Assembly: GCA_029940125.1 (NCBI GenBank) | Contig: JAOZRP010000008.1 | Location: 1 to 22,252, forward strand | Direction of reading: 5' to 3' | Length of the DNA: 22,252 bases | From: a bacterium | GTDB taxonomy: Bacteria; Desulfobacterota; Anaeroferrophillalia; Anaeroferrophillales; Anaeroferrophillaceae | Part shown: piece by piece, positions 13,007 through 21,755 of the stretch | How positions within the stretch are numbered: the first letter of the stretch is position 1 | Layout of the letters: every line of letters begins with the position of its first letter | Made by a program: the position numbers and the translations under genes | The notes under the pieces: generated by a model | Database searches by the model: none | Told to the model about the DNA's origin: nothing | Seen by the model: only the letters and a program-made list of their open reading frames with translations

Positions 13007-15094
13007 ATGGCGGAACGGGTTTTGAAAAATCCCCTCAGCGGTTTGCTGGGCAACAAGGATGCTTTCCTGGCTGTCGGGGTGATCGGCATCCTGCTGATCA
13101 TGATCGTACCCCTGCCGACGTTGATGCTGGACGCGTTCATCAGCATGAACATCACCATAGCGATCATCATCCTGCTGATTTCCATGTACGTCCTCAAGAC
13201 CCTGGATTTTTCCATTTTTCCGTCCATGCTGCTGGTTACCACCATGTTTCGCCTGTCGCTGAACGTGGCCTCAACCCGGCTGATTCTCCTGCACGGCAAT
13301 GAGGGCGCCGCCGCCGCCGGGCAGGTAATCCGGGCTTTCGGCCAGTTTGTGGTCGGCGGCAACTACGTGGTCGGCACCATTATCTTTTTGATCCTGGTCC
13401 TGATCAACTTTATTGTCATTACCAAGGGCGCCGAGCGGATTGCCGAGGTGGCGGCCAGGTTTACCCTGGATGCGATGCCGGGGAAGCAGATGAGCATTGA
13501 CGCCGACCTGAACGCCGGCCTGATCAGCGACCAGGACGCCCGTCGCCGCCGGGAGGAGATCCGCCGGGAAGCGGATTTCTACGGGGCCATGGACGGGGCC
13601 TCGAAGTTCGTGCGCGGCGACGCCATTGCCGGCATCATTATTACCTTGATCAATATCATCGGCGGTTTTGTCATCGGTACCTTTCAGCAGGGCATGTCGA
13701 TGGCGGAGGCGGCCCAGAACTACACCATTCTGACCGTGGGCGACGGACTGGTTTCCCAGATTCCGGCGCTGATCATTTCCACCGCGGCCGGCATTATCAT
13801 TACCCGGACAGCCTCAGACACCAACATGGGTGAAGACCTGGGCGCCCAGCTTGCCGCCTATCCCCGGGCCCTGATGCTGGCGGCCGTCGCCCTGTTTTTT
13901 TTCGGCATTATTCCCGGCCTGCCGAAGCTGTCCTTTTTCACCCTGGCGGCCGTGTCCGGGGGGACATCCTATCTGATCACCCGGAAAAAGAAAAAGGCGG
14001 AGCAGCTCAGAGTTATGGAGGAGGCCAAGGAAGAGCAGGTGGCCGAGGAGCCGGAACAGGTGGAAACCCTGTTGGGGGTCGATCCCCTGGAGCTTGAGGT
14101 CGGCTACGGCATGATTCCCCTGGTGGACGCCTCCCAGGGCGGCGACCTGCTGGAGCGGATCAAGATGATTCGGCGGCAGTTCGTCCTCGATATGGGTTTT
14201 ATTCTGCCGTCAGTCCATATCCGCGACAACCTGCAGCTGAAGCCCAATGATTACGTCCTGAAGGTAAAGGGCAATGAGGTGGCCCGGGGCGAGGTGATGG
14301 TCGGCTACTGCCTGGCGATGAATCCGGATGAAGACGCCCCGCCGCTGGAAGGAATCCCGACTACGGAACCGGCTTTTGGCCTGCCAGCTTTGTGGATTGA
14401 AGAACGCCAGCGGGAGCGGGCCCAGCTGGCGGGGTACACGGTGGTGGATGCGTCGACGGTGGTGGCAACCCACCTGGTGGAAAAAATCCGCGAATTTGCC
14501 CATGAACTGATGACCCGCCAGGATGTACAGAAGCTGGTCAACAACCTGTCCCGCGAATATCCGCAGGTAATCGAAGACCTGGTTCCCGGCGTAGTGCCCT
14601 GGGGTGCCCTGCAGAAGGTGCTGCAGAACCTGCTGCGGGAACAGGTGCCGATCAAGGACCTGATGACCATCATTGAAACCATGTCCGAGTATACCATGCA
14701 GATTCGCGATGCCGACGTGCTGACCGAGTATGTGCGCCAGGATCTGGGGCGAACCATCACCCGGGGCTACCTGGTTGACGACAATTTGCTGTATGTGATG
14801 ACCCTGGATCCGAAGCTGGAAGAGCTGATCAACAACTCCATCCAGCGCACGGATCATGGGGCCTTCCTTTCCCTTGATCCCCATGTTGTTTACGCGATGG
14901 TGGAAAAGATCAAGCAGCTTTCCGAAAAATTTACCATTATGAATGCCAGGCCGGTGCTGCTGGCGGTTCCCATCGTCCGCTTCCATTTGCGGCGCCTGCT
15001 GGAACGTTTTGTCCCCCGCCTGGTGTTGATCTCTCACAATGAAATTCCTCCTTCGGTCAAAGTGCAGTCGCTGGGGAGAATCTCCGCTGAATAG
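13007..15094 (+). CDS. flhA: Flagellar export gate protein FlhA
   Basis: A 695-residue protein of the FHIPEP family. The N-terminal half (to about residue 325) has around eight membrane helices and the highly conserved cytoplasmic loop AARFTLDAMPGKQMSIDADL (about 154-173), followed by GAMDGASKFVRGDA. The C-terminal half is the large cytoplasmic domain that forms the nonameric docking ring for substrates and chaperones. Length is typical. AAAGGA (12993-12998) precedes the ATG at 13007. It is separated from flhB by 302 nt containing structured DNA, so it may have its own promoter together with flhF-flhG-fliA-cheY. Confidence 0.97.
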   Translation: MAERVLKNPLSGLLGNKDAFLAVGVIGILLIMIVPLPTLMLDAFISMNITIAIIILLISMYVLKTLDFSIFPSMLLVTTMFRLSLNVASTRLILLHGNEGAAAAGQVIRAFGQFVVGGNYVVGTIIFLILVLINFIVITKGAERIAEVAARFTLDAMPGKQMSIDADLNAGLISDQDARRRREEIRREADFYGAMDGASKFVRGDAIAGIIITLINIIGGFVIGTFQQGMSMAEAAQNYTILTVGDGLVSQIPALIISTAAGIIITRTASDTNMGEDLGAQLAAYPRALMLAAVALFFFGIIPGLPKLSFFTLAAVSGGTSYLITRKKKKAEQLRVMEEAKEEQVAEEPEQVETLLGVDPLELEVGYGMIPLVDASQGGDLLERIKMIRRQFVLDMGFILPSVHIRDNLQLKPNDYVLKVKGNEVARGEVMVGYCLAMNPDEDAPPLEGIPTTEPAFGLPALWIEERQRERAQLAGYTVVDASTVVATHLVEKIREFAHELMTRQDVQKLVNNLSREYPQVIEDLVPGVVPWGALQKVLQNLLREQVPIKDLMTIIETMSEYTMQIRDADVLTEYVRQDLGRTITRGYLVDDNLLYVMTLDPKLEELINNSIQRTDHGAFLSLDPHVVYAMVEKIKQLSEKFTIMNARPVLLAVPIVRFHLRRLLERFVPRLVLISHNEIPPSVKVQSLGRISAE

Positions 15095-15120
15095 CGGCCG
15101 TGGTGTATGGGTTGTAAGCA

Positions 15121-16254
15121 ATGAAAGTAAAGCATTTTCGGGGTCAGAATATTTCCAGGGTGATGCAGGAGGTGAAGAAGGAGCTGGGCCGGGAGGCGGT
15201 AATCCTGGAAACCCGGCATCTTCCCGGCCCGGGCGGTTCCCTGGTGGAGATCGTGGCGGCGGTTGACTACCAGGATGATCATTTCGTGCCCGGCCTGGCG
15301 ATTGATCATTTTTGCGAGCCCTTTGAGAAAGAAAAATTGTCCGGCTGTGTTCCGACAAAGCGGCCGACCGGGTTTCTGGCTTCCGCCGGCTACCGGGAGC
15401 TGCGTCAGGAGGTGGTCCTGATGAAAAAAATGCTCAACCGCCTGCTGGAAGCCACTGGATTTCCGGAAGACTGGCCTGCCGGCGCCGTCTGGACCGAATT
15501 GTACCAGCGGCTGCTGCTCAAGGGCATGCCCGAGGAGGTGTGCCGGAGCCTGCTGGAGCGAACCGCGGCGCAGCTGTCAGTCGAGCAATCGCTAAGCAAG
15601 AAAACGGTAGTCGGCTGCCTGGCGCGGCAGATTATCAGTGACGTGCCGCTGCTGGACTATGAGCGTCTTGGCCGCCTGGTAACCCTGGTTGGTCCCACCG
15701 GCGTCGGTAAAACGACAACGGTGGCCAAACTGGCGGCATTTTTTCACCAGCAGAAAAATGAGGAAATCGCGCTTATTTCCGTTGATACCTTTCGCCTGGG
15801 GGCGACGGCCCAGATCAGGGAATATGCCCGGCGTCTCCAGGTTCCGCTCCGGGTGGTGAAAAGCCATGCCGCCATGGAAAAAGCGCTGGCGGAATTCAGT
15901 TCCCGGGATCGGGTTATCATTGATACCATGGGCCGCAGTCATCACGATGAAAAGGGCTTGCAGGCGCTGCAGCAGATGCTTCCCGCAAGTCGTGAGGCTA
16001 CGTCGCTGCTGGTGATTCCTGCGGGAATTCAGGAAGACGACCTGCTGGACGTGCTGGTGCAGTTTCGCCGTTTTGCCTACAGTGCTCTTTTGTTCAGCAA
16101 GCTGGATGAAACCACCTGCCACGGCATGCTGCTGCGCGGCTGCCAGCTGGCGAAGCTGCCGTTGTCCTTTTTTACCACCGGTCAATTAGTGCCGGAAGAT
16201 ATGGAAGAGGCTTCCGGGGAGCGAGTTGCCAGCCTGTTGCTGGATTTACATTAA
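15121..16254 (+). CDS. flhF: Flagellar placement GTPase FlhF
   Basis: A 377-residue SRP-family GTPase that marks the site of flagellar assembly, normally a cell pole. The N-terminal B region (1-80) resembles other FlhF proteins (MKVKHFRGQNISRVMQEVK). The N domain follows, then the G domain with P-loop GPTGVGKT (191-198), DTFRLGA (222-228) and a KLDET guanine-specificity region (327-331). The G3 motif reads DTMGRS (268-273) instead of the usual DTAGRS; the invariant Asp and Gly are kept. It is 26 nt after flhA and followed by its regulator flhG. Confidence 0.95.
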   Translation: MKVKHFRGQNISRVMQEVKKELGREAVILETRHLPGPGGSLVEIVAAVDYQDDHFVPGLAIDHFCEPFEKEKLSGCVPTKRPTGFLASAGYRELRQEVVLMKKMLNRLLEATGFPEDWPAGAVWTELYQRLLLKGMPEEVCRSLLERTAAQLSVEQSLSKKTVVGCLARQIISDVPLLDYERLGRLVTLVGPTGVGKTTTVAKLAAFFHQQKNEEIALISVDTFRLGATAQIREYARRLQVPLRVVKSHAAMEKALAEFSSRDRVIIDTMGRSHHDEKGLQALQQMLPASREATSLLVIPAGIQEDDLLDVLVQFRRFAYSALLFSKLDETTCHGMLLRGCQLAKLPLSFFTTGQLVPEDMEEASGERVASLLLDLH

Positions 16255-16261
16255 ACCTCAA

Positions 16262-16284
16262 CTATGAACCAAGCCCGAACATCT
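16262..16284. repeat. Inverted copy of the left arm of the 647-737 element
   Basis: The 23 nt here equal the reverse complement of 647-669 at 21 of 23 positions. A short hairpin CTGGC...GCCAG (16297-16313) follows. Both lie in the 113-nt spacer between flhF and flhG. The complete second arm is not present, so this is a solo arm or a decayed element. Confidence 0.45.
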
Positions 16285-16367
16285 GGTTATATTTTCCTGG
16301 CAGTTCAAGCCAGAAAGTTAAGTTGAAACTGAACGCTGGAGGCCGAGGCCACAGCTTAGAGGTGAGC

Positions 16368-17213
16368 ATGGATCAGGCGGCATCATTAAAAGGAGATAAA
16401 AGGAAAACCCGGGTGATTGCGGTTGCCAGCGGCAAGGGAGGGGTGGGCAAGACCAATGTGGTTGCCAACCTGGCCTGCGTGCTGGCGGCTGCCGGCCGCC
16501 GGGTGATGATTCTTGACGCGGACCTGGGACTGGCCAATCTCGATGTCCTGCTGGGGTTTGCGCCCCAATACAATCTTTCCCATGTTCTTTCCGGCGAGAA
16601 GAGCCTGGTTGACATCGTCATCGATGGCCCCCGGGGCATTAAGGTAATTCCCGCTTCTTCCGGCATCCAGGAAGTTACCCGGCTGGATGCCCGGGAGCAG
16701 CGCATTCTGCTGGATCAAATGGAGGCTTTCGACGGCCAGTTTGATTACCTTTTCATTGACACCGCCGCCGGAATTTCCGAAATGGTTACCAGCTTCCTGG
16801 TTGCCGCCCACGCGTCGGTGGTGGTGGTAACCCCGGAACCGACGTCAATGACCGATGCCTATGCCTTGATCAAGGTTCTTCACAACCGATTTGGCGAGCA
16901 GGAGTTTCATCTGTTGTTGAATTCCGTCCGGAACATGAACGAAGCCGAGCAGGTATTCGACAAACTTCATCTGGTTTGTGAAAAATTCCTTGACATCTCC
17001 GTGGATTATTTGGGATATATACCGTCGGATAAAGCGATTCCCGAAGCAGTACGTCGGCAGCGGGCCGTGGTGGAAATGAATCCCGAAGCCGAATCAAGTA
17101 AGCAGTTTTTGCGGGTGGCCCGGGAATTGGAGCAGATGCCGGTTAAAAAGCAAACCGGTGGTCTGCAGTTTTTCTGGCGGAGACTACTTCATGGAGAGTT
17201 TGCTCGAGAGTGA
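16368..17213 (+). CDS. flhG: MinD-like ATPase FlhG/FleN (flagellar number regulator)
   Basis: A 281-residue ParA/MinD-type ATPase. The deviant Walker A KGGVGKT lies at residues 23-29, followed by LDADLGLANLDVLLG and an IDTAAGIS Walker B region. The N-terminus starts MDQAASLK, which matches the DQAxxLR activation motif known to stimulate FlhF GTPase. This supports the ATG at 16368 (preceded by AGAGGTGAG) over the TTG at 16323. FlhG limits flagellar number and, in some bacteria, represses the FlrA/FleQ regulator. A C-terminal basic and aromatic stretch may form the membrane-targeting helix. The 3' end overlaps the fliA start by 23 nt. Confidence 0.93.
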   Translation: MDQAASLKGDKRKTRVIAVASGKGGVGKTNVVANLACVLAAAGRRVMILDADLGLANLDVLLGFAPQYNLSHVLSGEKSLVDIVIDGPRGIKVIPASSGIQEVTRLDAREQRILLDQMEAFDGQFDYLFIDTAAGISEMVTSFLVAAHASVVVVTPEPTSMTDAYALIKVLHNRFGEQEFHLLLNSVRNMNEAEQVFDKLHLVCEKFLDISVDYLGYIPSDKAIPEAVRRQRAVVEMNPEAESSKQFLRVARELEQMPVKKQTGGLQFFWRRLLHGEFARE

Positions 17214-17964
17214 TGCCGGTTCCCTGCGTGAGCAGGGTGCTGAAGCCCTCGTTTTGGAATATTTGCCTCTCATTCAGCGGATTGCCCAGCGCATTTCTTC
17301 CCGCCTTCCAGACAATGTTGACCTCAATGATTTAATTAACAGCGGCGTCATTGGTTTGATCGACGCCATTTCCAAGTTTGATCCTTCCCGTAAAATCAAG
17401 TTTAAAACCTATGCCGAAATACGGGTCCGGGGGGCCATCCTCGATGAACTGCGGGCTCAGGACTGGGCCTCGCGCAGCCTGAGAAGCGACAGCAACCTGC
17501 TGGAAAACACCTACAATTATCTGGAGCAGAAACTGGGGCGGCCGGCGGAAGATACTGAGATGGCTGAAGCCCTTAATATTTCCCTGGAGGAATTCTATAA
17601 ATTATTGGGCAAAGCGAAAGGCATATCGCTGGTCAATTTTGAAGATATGCACTTTGAAAATGGTGAAGAGCTTCGCGACCCCTATGAGTTTGTCCGTCTG
17701 CTGGATGGCGACGATCCCTTCGCCTTGTTCAAGGACAAGGAGATGCATAATTTCCTGGTTGACGCCATTGATCAGCTGCCGGAACGCGAACGCCTGGTTT
17801 TGTCCCTTTACTATTTTGAAGACCTGAACCTGAGAGAAATCGGCCTGATCATGGGGGTTTCGGAATCAAGGGTCTGCCAGATGCGCACCAAGGCGATTAT
17901 ACACCTGAAGAATAAGACCAGGCAGGCCCGCCTGGCGAAGAACAACCAGAGGGTAAAAACATGA
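17191..17964 (+). CDS. fliA: RNA polymerase sigma factor for flagellar operons, FliA (sigma-28)
   Basis: A 257-residue sigma-70 family member without region 1. Region 2 (about residues 20-92) includes DLINSGVIGLIDAISKFDP and the FKTYAEIRVRGAILDELR core that contacts the -10 element. Region 3 follows (about 100-175). Region 4 (about 195-250) carries the YYFEDLNLREIGLIMGVSES helix-turn-helix. Length and architecture match FliA/WhiG. The ATG at 17191 follows GGCGGAGA and overlaps flhG; an upstream in-frame GTG at 17158 is less likely. FliA would direct late genes, including the near-consensus promoter at 21756-21782, and is normally held by the anti-sigma factor FlgM, which is not in the window. 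Confidence 0.95.
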   Translation: MESLLESDAGSLREQGAEALVLEYLPLIQRIAQRISSRLPDNVDLNDLINSGVIGLIDAISKFDPSRKIKFKTYAEIRVRGAILDELRAQDWASRSLRSDSNLLENTYNYLEQKLGRPAEDTEMAEALNISLEEFYKLLGKAKGISLVNFEDMHFENGEELRDPYEFVRLLDGDDPFALFKDKEMHNFLVDAIDQLPERERLVLSLYYFEDLNLREIGLIMGVSESRVCQMRTKAIIHLKNKTRQARLAKNNQRVKT

Positions 17965-18338
17965 ACCTCAATATGAAGATTCTGATCGTTGACGACTTTT
18001 CCACCATGCGGCGGATTATCAAGAATATCCTTCGCCAGCTTGGCTTCACCAATGTGCAGGAAGCGGATGACGGGTCCACTGCCTGGCCGAAAATACAGTC
18101 GGAACCTTTTGATTTGATCATTACTGACTGGAATATGCCGAAAATGTCAGGATTGGAATTGCTGAAAGCCATTCGGAGTGATGAAAACCTGAAAGAACTG
18201 CCGGTGCTGATGGTAACCGCCGAGGCGCTGAAGGAAAACATCATCGAGGCGGTCAAGGCCGGGGTCAGCAATTACATTGTCAAGCCCTTTACCGCTGAAA
18301 CCATGCAGGAAAAGCTGCAGAAAATTTTTGGCGAATAG
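17961..18338 (+). CDS. cheY: CheY-like response regulator
   Basis: A 125-residue single-domain receiver. The acidic pair D11-D12 (VDD), phospho-acceptor D56 (TDWNMPKMSG), the VTAEA threonine region and the IVKPF lysine are all in place, matching chemotaxis CheY closely. Phospho-CheY binds FliM and changes motor direction. The ATG overlaps the fliA stop as ATGA; another in-frame ATG lies four codons on (17973). Linkage of fliA and cheY downstream of flhFG is common. A strong terminator follows. Confidence 0.94.
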   Translation: MNLNMKILIVDDFSTMRRIIKNILRQLGFTNVQEADDGSTAWPKIQSEPFDLIITDWNMPKMSGLELLKAIRSDENLKELPVLMVTAEALKENIIEAVKAGVSNYIVKPFTAETMQEKLQKIFGE

Positions 18339-18365
18339 TTTTTTGTCTTCATTTTTTTATTTTTT

Positions 18366-18404
18366 AAAAGCCATGCATGCCAAGCAGGTTATGCATGGCT
18401 TTTT
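18366..18404. terminator. Bidirectional intrinsic terminator between cheY and pcm
   Basis: AAAAGCCATGCAT (18366-18378) and ATGCATGGCTTTT (18391-18403) are perfect complements, giving a 13-bp pairing with a 12-nt loop and a T-run on the + strand. It lies 28 nt after the cheY stop. The same hairpin overlaps the last codons of pcm on the minus strand and gives that strand a TTTT end too, so it can stop both convergent transcripts. Confidence 0.85.
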
Positions 18405-19045
18405 GCTTGCCAGCCGTCTTTCCCGGTCAGCGGCACGAAGGAGCAGAGGAACAGGTCACTGCTGATCAGCCGTCCGTTTATTTTTTTGATCAGGGTGAGC
18501 ATCTGGTAGCTTCTGGCGCCCACGGGGATGACCAGGCGACCGTTTTCCGCCAGCTGTTCGGTCAGCGCCTGCGGCAGGTGGGGTGCCCCGGCGGTGACGA
18601 TGATGCCGTCGTAAGGGGCGGCGGACGGATAGCCCAGGCTGCCGTCGCCAACCACGAAACGGATGTTTTCATAGCCCATCTCTTTCAGTGTTTCCGCTGC
18701 TTTTTCGGCCAGGCTCTGATGGATTTCCATGGTCACCACTTCACCAGCCAGTTCGGCCAGCACCGCCGTCTGGTACCCGGAACCGGTGCCGATTTCCAGC
18801 ACTTTTTTGCCGGGCCGGTCAAGGGCCAGCTGTTCGGTCATCGCCGCCACCATGTAGGGCTGGGAAATGGTCTGCTGGTTGCCGATCGGCAGGGGATGGT
18901 CGCGGTAGGCTTCGCCGCGCAGTTCGGGCGGGACAAAGCGATGACGTTCAACCTTCCCCATGGCCCGCAGCACCCTGGGGTTGGAAATGCCCCTGGGAAT
19001 GAGCTGCTTTTCCACCATCTCCTGTCTCAGCCGCCTGAAATCCAC
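18389..19045 (-). CDS. pcm: Protein-L-isoaspartate O-methyltransferase
   Basis: A 218-residue cytosolic methyltransferase that repairs isoaspartyl residues in ageing proteins using S-adenosylmethionine. The signature FVPPELRGEAYRDHPLPIG near residues 37-55, the following QTISQPYMVAAM, the SAM-binding VLEIGTGSGYQT (about 82-93) and the YDGIIVTAGAP segment are clear. The start is GTG at 19045 (minus strand) with GGAGGG 7 nt upstream. The last codons form one arm of the shared terminator. It is a housekeeping gene without an obvious flagellar role, lying convergent to fliA-cheY and divergent from the flrB-like gene. Confidence 0.95.
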   Translation of the reverse strand: MDFRRLRQEMVEKQLIPRGISNPRVLRAMGKVERHRFVPPELRGEAYRDHPLPIGNQQTISQPYMVAAMTEQLALDRPGKKVLEIGTGSGYQTAVLAELAGEVVTMEIHQSLAEKAAETLKEMGYENIRFVVGDGSLGYPSAAPYDGIIVTAGAPHLPQALTEQLAENGRLVIPVGARSYQMLTLIKKINGRLISSDLFLCSFVPLTGKDGWQAKSHA

Positions 19046-19085
19046 CTCTTTTCCCTCCGTGTACGTGATGATATTTTACTCTCTT

Positions 19086-19114
19086 TCTATAATATAACGG
19101 AATTTTCCTGGAAA
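19086..19114 (-). promoter_or_regulatory. Candidate sigma-70 promoter of pcm
   Basis: On the minus strand TTTCCA (19109-19114), a 17-nt spacer and TATAGA (19086-19091) each match the sigma-70 consensus at 4 of 6 positions. The predicted start, about 19079, leaves a leader of about 34 nt with the GGAGGG ribosome binding site. The -35 region lies within a small palindrome TTTCCTGGAAA on the + strand, which might be an operator. The remainder of the 243-bp divergent spacer holds no clear + strand promoter. Confidence 0.35.
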
Positions 19115-19288
19115 TGAAGTTTTTTTCGGGAATTTCGCCGCTGGTTTGATCATCTGCAGCTGCCCCGACAAGATTTTATGGCTGCTTTCCCCCTGCCTTG
19201 CTTTTTGCTTCGAATGGTGATAATCTTCTAACATCTTGATTTTTCTGCCATGTTCGGTATTTTTTGATGATTTTCCCGGTGATTTCCC

Positions 19289-20389
19289 ATGGTTGATGAT
19301 TCCCGGCGGCAGTGGCACTATCCCCTGCTGCAGAAAGTCCTCGACAGTATTGCTGACTCCATTTATGTCATTGATCAACACTATCGGGTTGTCTGCCTGA
19401 ACCAGGCGGCCCGGCAGCGGGTGGGGCGTAAGGAAGTGGATGGTGCCGGCCACCGGTGCCACCAGATGATTTTTGACCAGCCGGAGCCCTGCCCTTTTTG
19501 CCGTTTGGAAAAGGTGGTAGCGGCGGGGAAAAGTGAAAAGACCAACTTCAGCCTTCTGGATACCGACGGTCGAAATCATGTGGTTGAACTTTCTTTTTAT
19601 CCCATTGCCGAGCCGGGCGACCAGCTTGAATCCTGCATGGTCATGTCCCGGGACATTACCGAAAATGTTGGTTTGTTTTCCGAAATTTCACGTTTAAAGG
19701 GCCTGGCGGCCATGGGAGAATACGCGGCCGAGTTGACCCATGAAATCAAAAATCCGCTCAATTCCATTGAGATTCAGATGATGCTGCTGAAAAGGGTGGT
19801 GCGGGGGCTGCCGGACGATGTCCAGCGGGAAGTCAATGGCATTGTTGAAGTGGTGCGATTGGAGAATCAGCGCTTGAATCAGTTGGCCAATGATTTCCTG
19901 CTGATGAAAAAGTCCCGGGAGTTGTCCCTGATGACCGTCGATATCAATGATTTGTTGTCAGAGGTGGCCAGCCTGCTGAAGGCCGAAGCTGAACGAGAAC
20001 AGGTGGCCATCGACCTGTCGTTGTCGGATTCGCCGAGCCTGGTGCGGGGAGATCGGGACAAGTTGAAGCAGGCCTGCGTCAACCTGCTGAAAAACGGCAT
20101 CGAGGCCCTGGCCGATCAGGAAGACGGTCGGATTGCGATTACGGTCTCCCTTGACCGGGAAAATGTCGTGATTGATTTTGTTGACAATGGTCCGGGGATT
20201 CCCTACGCTGAACAGTTGAAAATTTTCAAATTGTTCTATACGACCAAATCCACCGGTACCGGCATCGGTCTGCACCTGTGCCGGGACATTGTCGAGGCTC
20301 ATGGTGGAGAAATATCGTTTGTCAGTGATGAAAAAGGTGCCGCTTTCAAGGTCGAACTTCCCCGAATGGAGCTGATGGAAAATGGATAA
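19289..20389 (+). CDS. flrB: Soluble PAS sensor histidine kinase, FlrB/FleS-like
   Basis: A 366-residue protein with no membrane segment. An N-terminal PAS domain (about 12-125) is followed by a dimerisation/phosphoacceptor domain with H151 (LTHEIKNPLNS). The HATPase domain has N box CVNLLKNGIEAL, G1 DFVDNGPGIP and G2 TGTGIGLHLC. The PAS domain carries C57, H58, C68 and C71 (RCHQMIF, PCPFC), a cluster that could bind a metal or sense redox state. The kinase overlaps the next gene, a sigma-54 response regulator, by 8 nt, forming an NtrB/NtrC-type pair. Position next to a flagellar cluster suggests FlrB/FleS, controlling mid-class flagellar genes. The ATG at 19289 has only a weak ribosome binding site. 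Confidence 0.85.
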   Translation: MVDDSRRQWHYPLLQKVLDSIADSIYVIDQHYRVVCLNQAARQRVGRKEVDGAGHRCHQMIFDQPEPCPFCRLEKVVAAGKSEKTNFSLLDTDGRNHVVELSFYPIAEPGDQLESCMVMSRDITENVGLFSEISRLKGLAAMGEYAAELTHEIKNPLNSIEIQMMLLKRVVRGLPDDVQREVNGIVEVVRLENQRLNQLANDFLLMKKSRELSLMTVDINDLLSEVASLLKAEAEREQVAIDLSLSDSPSLVRGDRDKLKQACVNLLKNGIEALADQEDGRIAITVSLDRENVVIDFVDNGPGIPYAEQLKIFKLFYTTKSTGTGIGLHLCRDIVEAHGGEISFVSDEKGAAFKVELPRMELMENG

Positions 20390-21752
20390 GCCGAGGATCC
20401 TGGTGGTTGACGACGAATCCCGGGCCGTGGCCGGCCTGGTATCCCTGCTGCAGCATGACGGCTACCCGGCGGAAGGGTTCAGTGAACCCGGCAAGGCGCT
20501 TGAACGACTGCGGCAGGGTGAAATAGACGTCCTGCTTACTGACTTGAAAATGCCTGGGATGAGCGGATTGGAGCTGCTGCAGCAGGCGAAAAAGGTCATG
20601 CCGGGAATTGCGGTGGTTATGATTACCGGCCAGGGGAGTGTTAATGACGCCGTGACGGCCATGAAGCAGGGGGCGGAAGATTACTTGACCAAACCGGTTA
20701 ATATTGACGAGCTGGAAATAATCCTGGAACGCATCTGGGATAAAAACTCCCTGCTGCGGCAGAACCAGGCCTGGCGGACCTCGTGGCAGAAGCAGTTCAG
20801 CCGGGAGGGCTTTATCGGCCGGACGCCGCAGATGGAGCGGCTTTTTCGCACCATCCAGGAGGTGGCGGCAACGTCGGCCACGGTTCTGATTGAGGGTGAA
20901 ACCGGGACCGGGAAAGAACTGGTTGCCAGCTCTCTGCATGCCTTGAGCCCGAGGGCCGATCAGCCCTTTGTGGCGGTCAACTGCGCCGCCCTGACTGAAG
21001 GCCTGCTGGAAAGCGAGTTGTTTGGCCATGTGCGCGGGGCTTTTACCGGGGCGATAAAAGACAAGCGGGGCAAGTTTTCCCTGGCTGACGGCGGCACGCT
21101 CTTCCTGGACGAAATCGGAGAGATGTCGTTGTCGATTCAGGCAAAGATTCTGCGGGTGCTGGTTTCCGGCGAGTATCAGCGGGTTGGGGGCGAGCGAACC
21201 CATCACGCGGATGTCAGGGTGATTGCGGCTACCAATAAAAAGCTGCGGGAGGAAGTCCGTCACGGTCGGTTTCGGGAAGACCTTTACTACCGCTTGAATG
21301 TGGTCCTGATTACCATCCCGCCGCTGCGGGAGCGCCTTGACGACATTCCCCTGCTGGTCAAATATTTTATTGACCAGGCTGCTTCCCGGGAGCGACAGTC
21401 GCCGTTTTATCCCGACCATGAAGTCTATCAGCTGCTGCAGAATTATTCCTGGCCGGGAAATGTCCGGGAATTGGAGAATGTGATTGAACGGGCTTTGATT
21501 TATGCCAAGGGACGTTCCATCCAGGCGGCCGATTTGTCGCTGCCGGCCCAGGAGACGGTGCCGACGGCAGCGACGGCCAGCAGGACGCCTTCCAGTGATG
21601 ACTATGAGGGAATGACCCTGAAAGAGATGGAAAAGAGGATGATTCTCAGGGCCCTGGAAAGAACGAAAAACAAGCGGCAGGCAGCCAGGGAGCTGGGCAT
21701 CAGCGTGCGTAAAATTGAATACAAGTTGAAAGAGTGGGGAGGAAGTAAATAA
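20382..21752 (+). CDS. flrC: Sigma-54-dependent response regulator, FlrC/FleR-like (NtrC family)
   Basis: A 456-residue activator with three domains. The receiver (1-115) has phospho-acceptor D54 (LLTDLKMPGMSG) and the YLTKPV lysine. The AAA+ domain (about 143-375) has Walker A GETGTGKE (172-179), the sigma-54 contact loop GAFTGA (219-224), Walker B GGTLFLDEIGE and a PPLRERLDDIP region. The C-terminal Fis-type helix-turn-helix is at about 415-455 (KRQAARELGISVRKIEYKL). An Ala- and Thr-rich linker separates the last two. The intact GAFTGA indicates real sigma-54 activation, unlike some FleQ-type proteins. It is translationally coupled to the kinase. Flagellar targets are inferred from position; one candidate site precedes motA. 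Confidence 0.88.
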   Translation: MDKPRILVVDDESRAVAGLVSLLQHDGYPAEGFSEPGKALERLRQGEIDVLLTDLKMPGMSGLELLQQAKKVMPGIAVVMITGQGSVNDAVTAMKQGAEDYLTKPVNIDELEIILERIWDKNSLLRQNQAWRTSWQKQFSREGFIGRTPQMERLFRTIQEVAATSATVLIEGETGTGKELVASSLHALSPRADQPFVAVNCAALTEGLLESELFGHVRGAFTGAIKDKRGKFSLADGGTLFLDEIGEMSLSIQAKILRVLVSGEYQRVGGERTHHADVRVIAATNKKLREEVRHGRFREDLYYRLNVVLITIPPLRERLDDIPLLVKYFIDQAASRERQSPFYPDHEVYQLLQNYSWPGNVRELENVIERALIYAKGRSIQAADLSLPAQETVPTAATASRTPSSDDYEGMTLKEMEKRMILRALERTKNKRQAARELGISVRKIEYKLKEWGGSK

Positions 21753-21755
21753 GCC

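Noticed and set aside
15101..15120. Sigma-54-like TGG...TTGTA upstream of flhF
   Set aside because: The invariant C of the -12 GC is missing, and flhF is only 26 nt behind flhA, so it is likely cotranscribed.
14210..15358. 382-codon minus-strand frame opposite flhA/flhF
   Set aside because: Antisense shadow of flhA with non-protein-like His/Gln composition.
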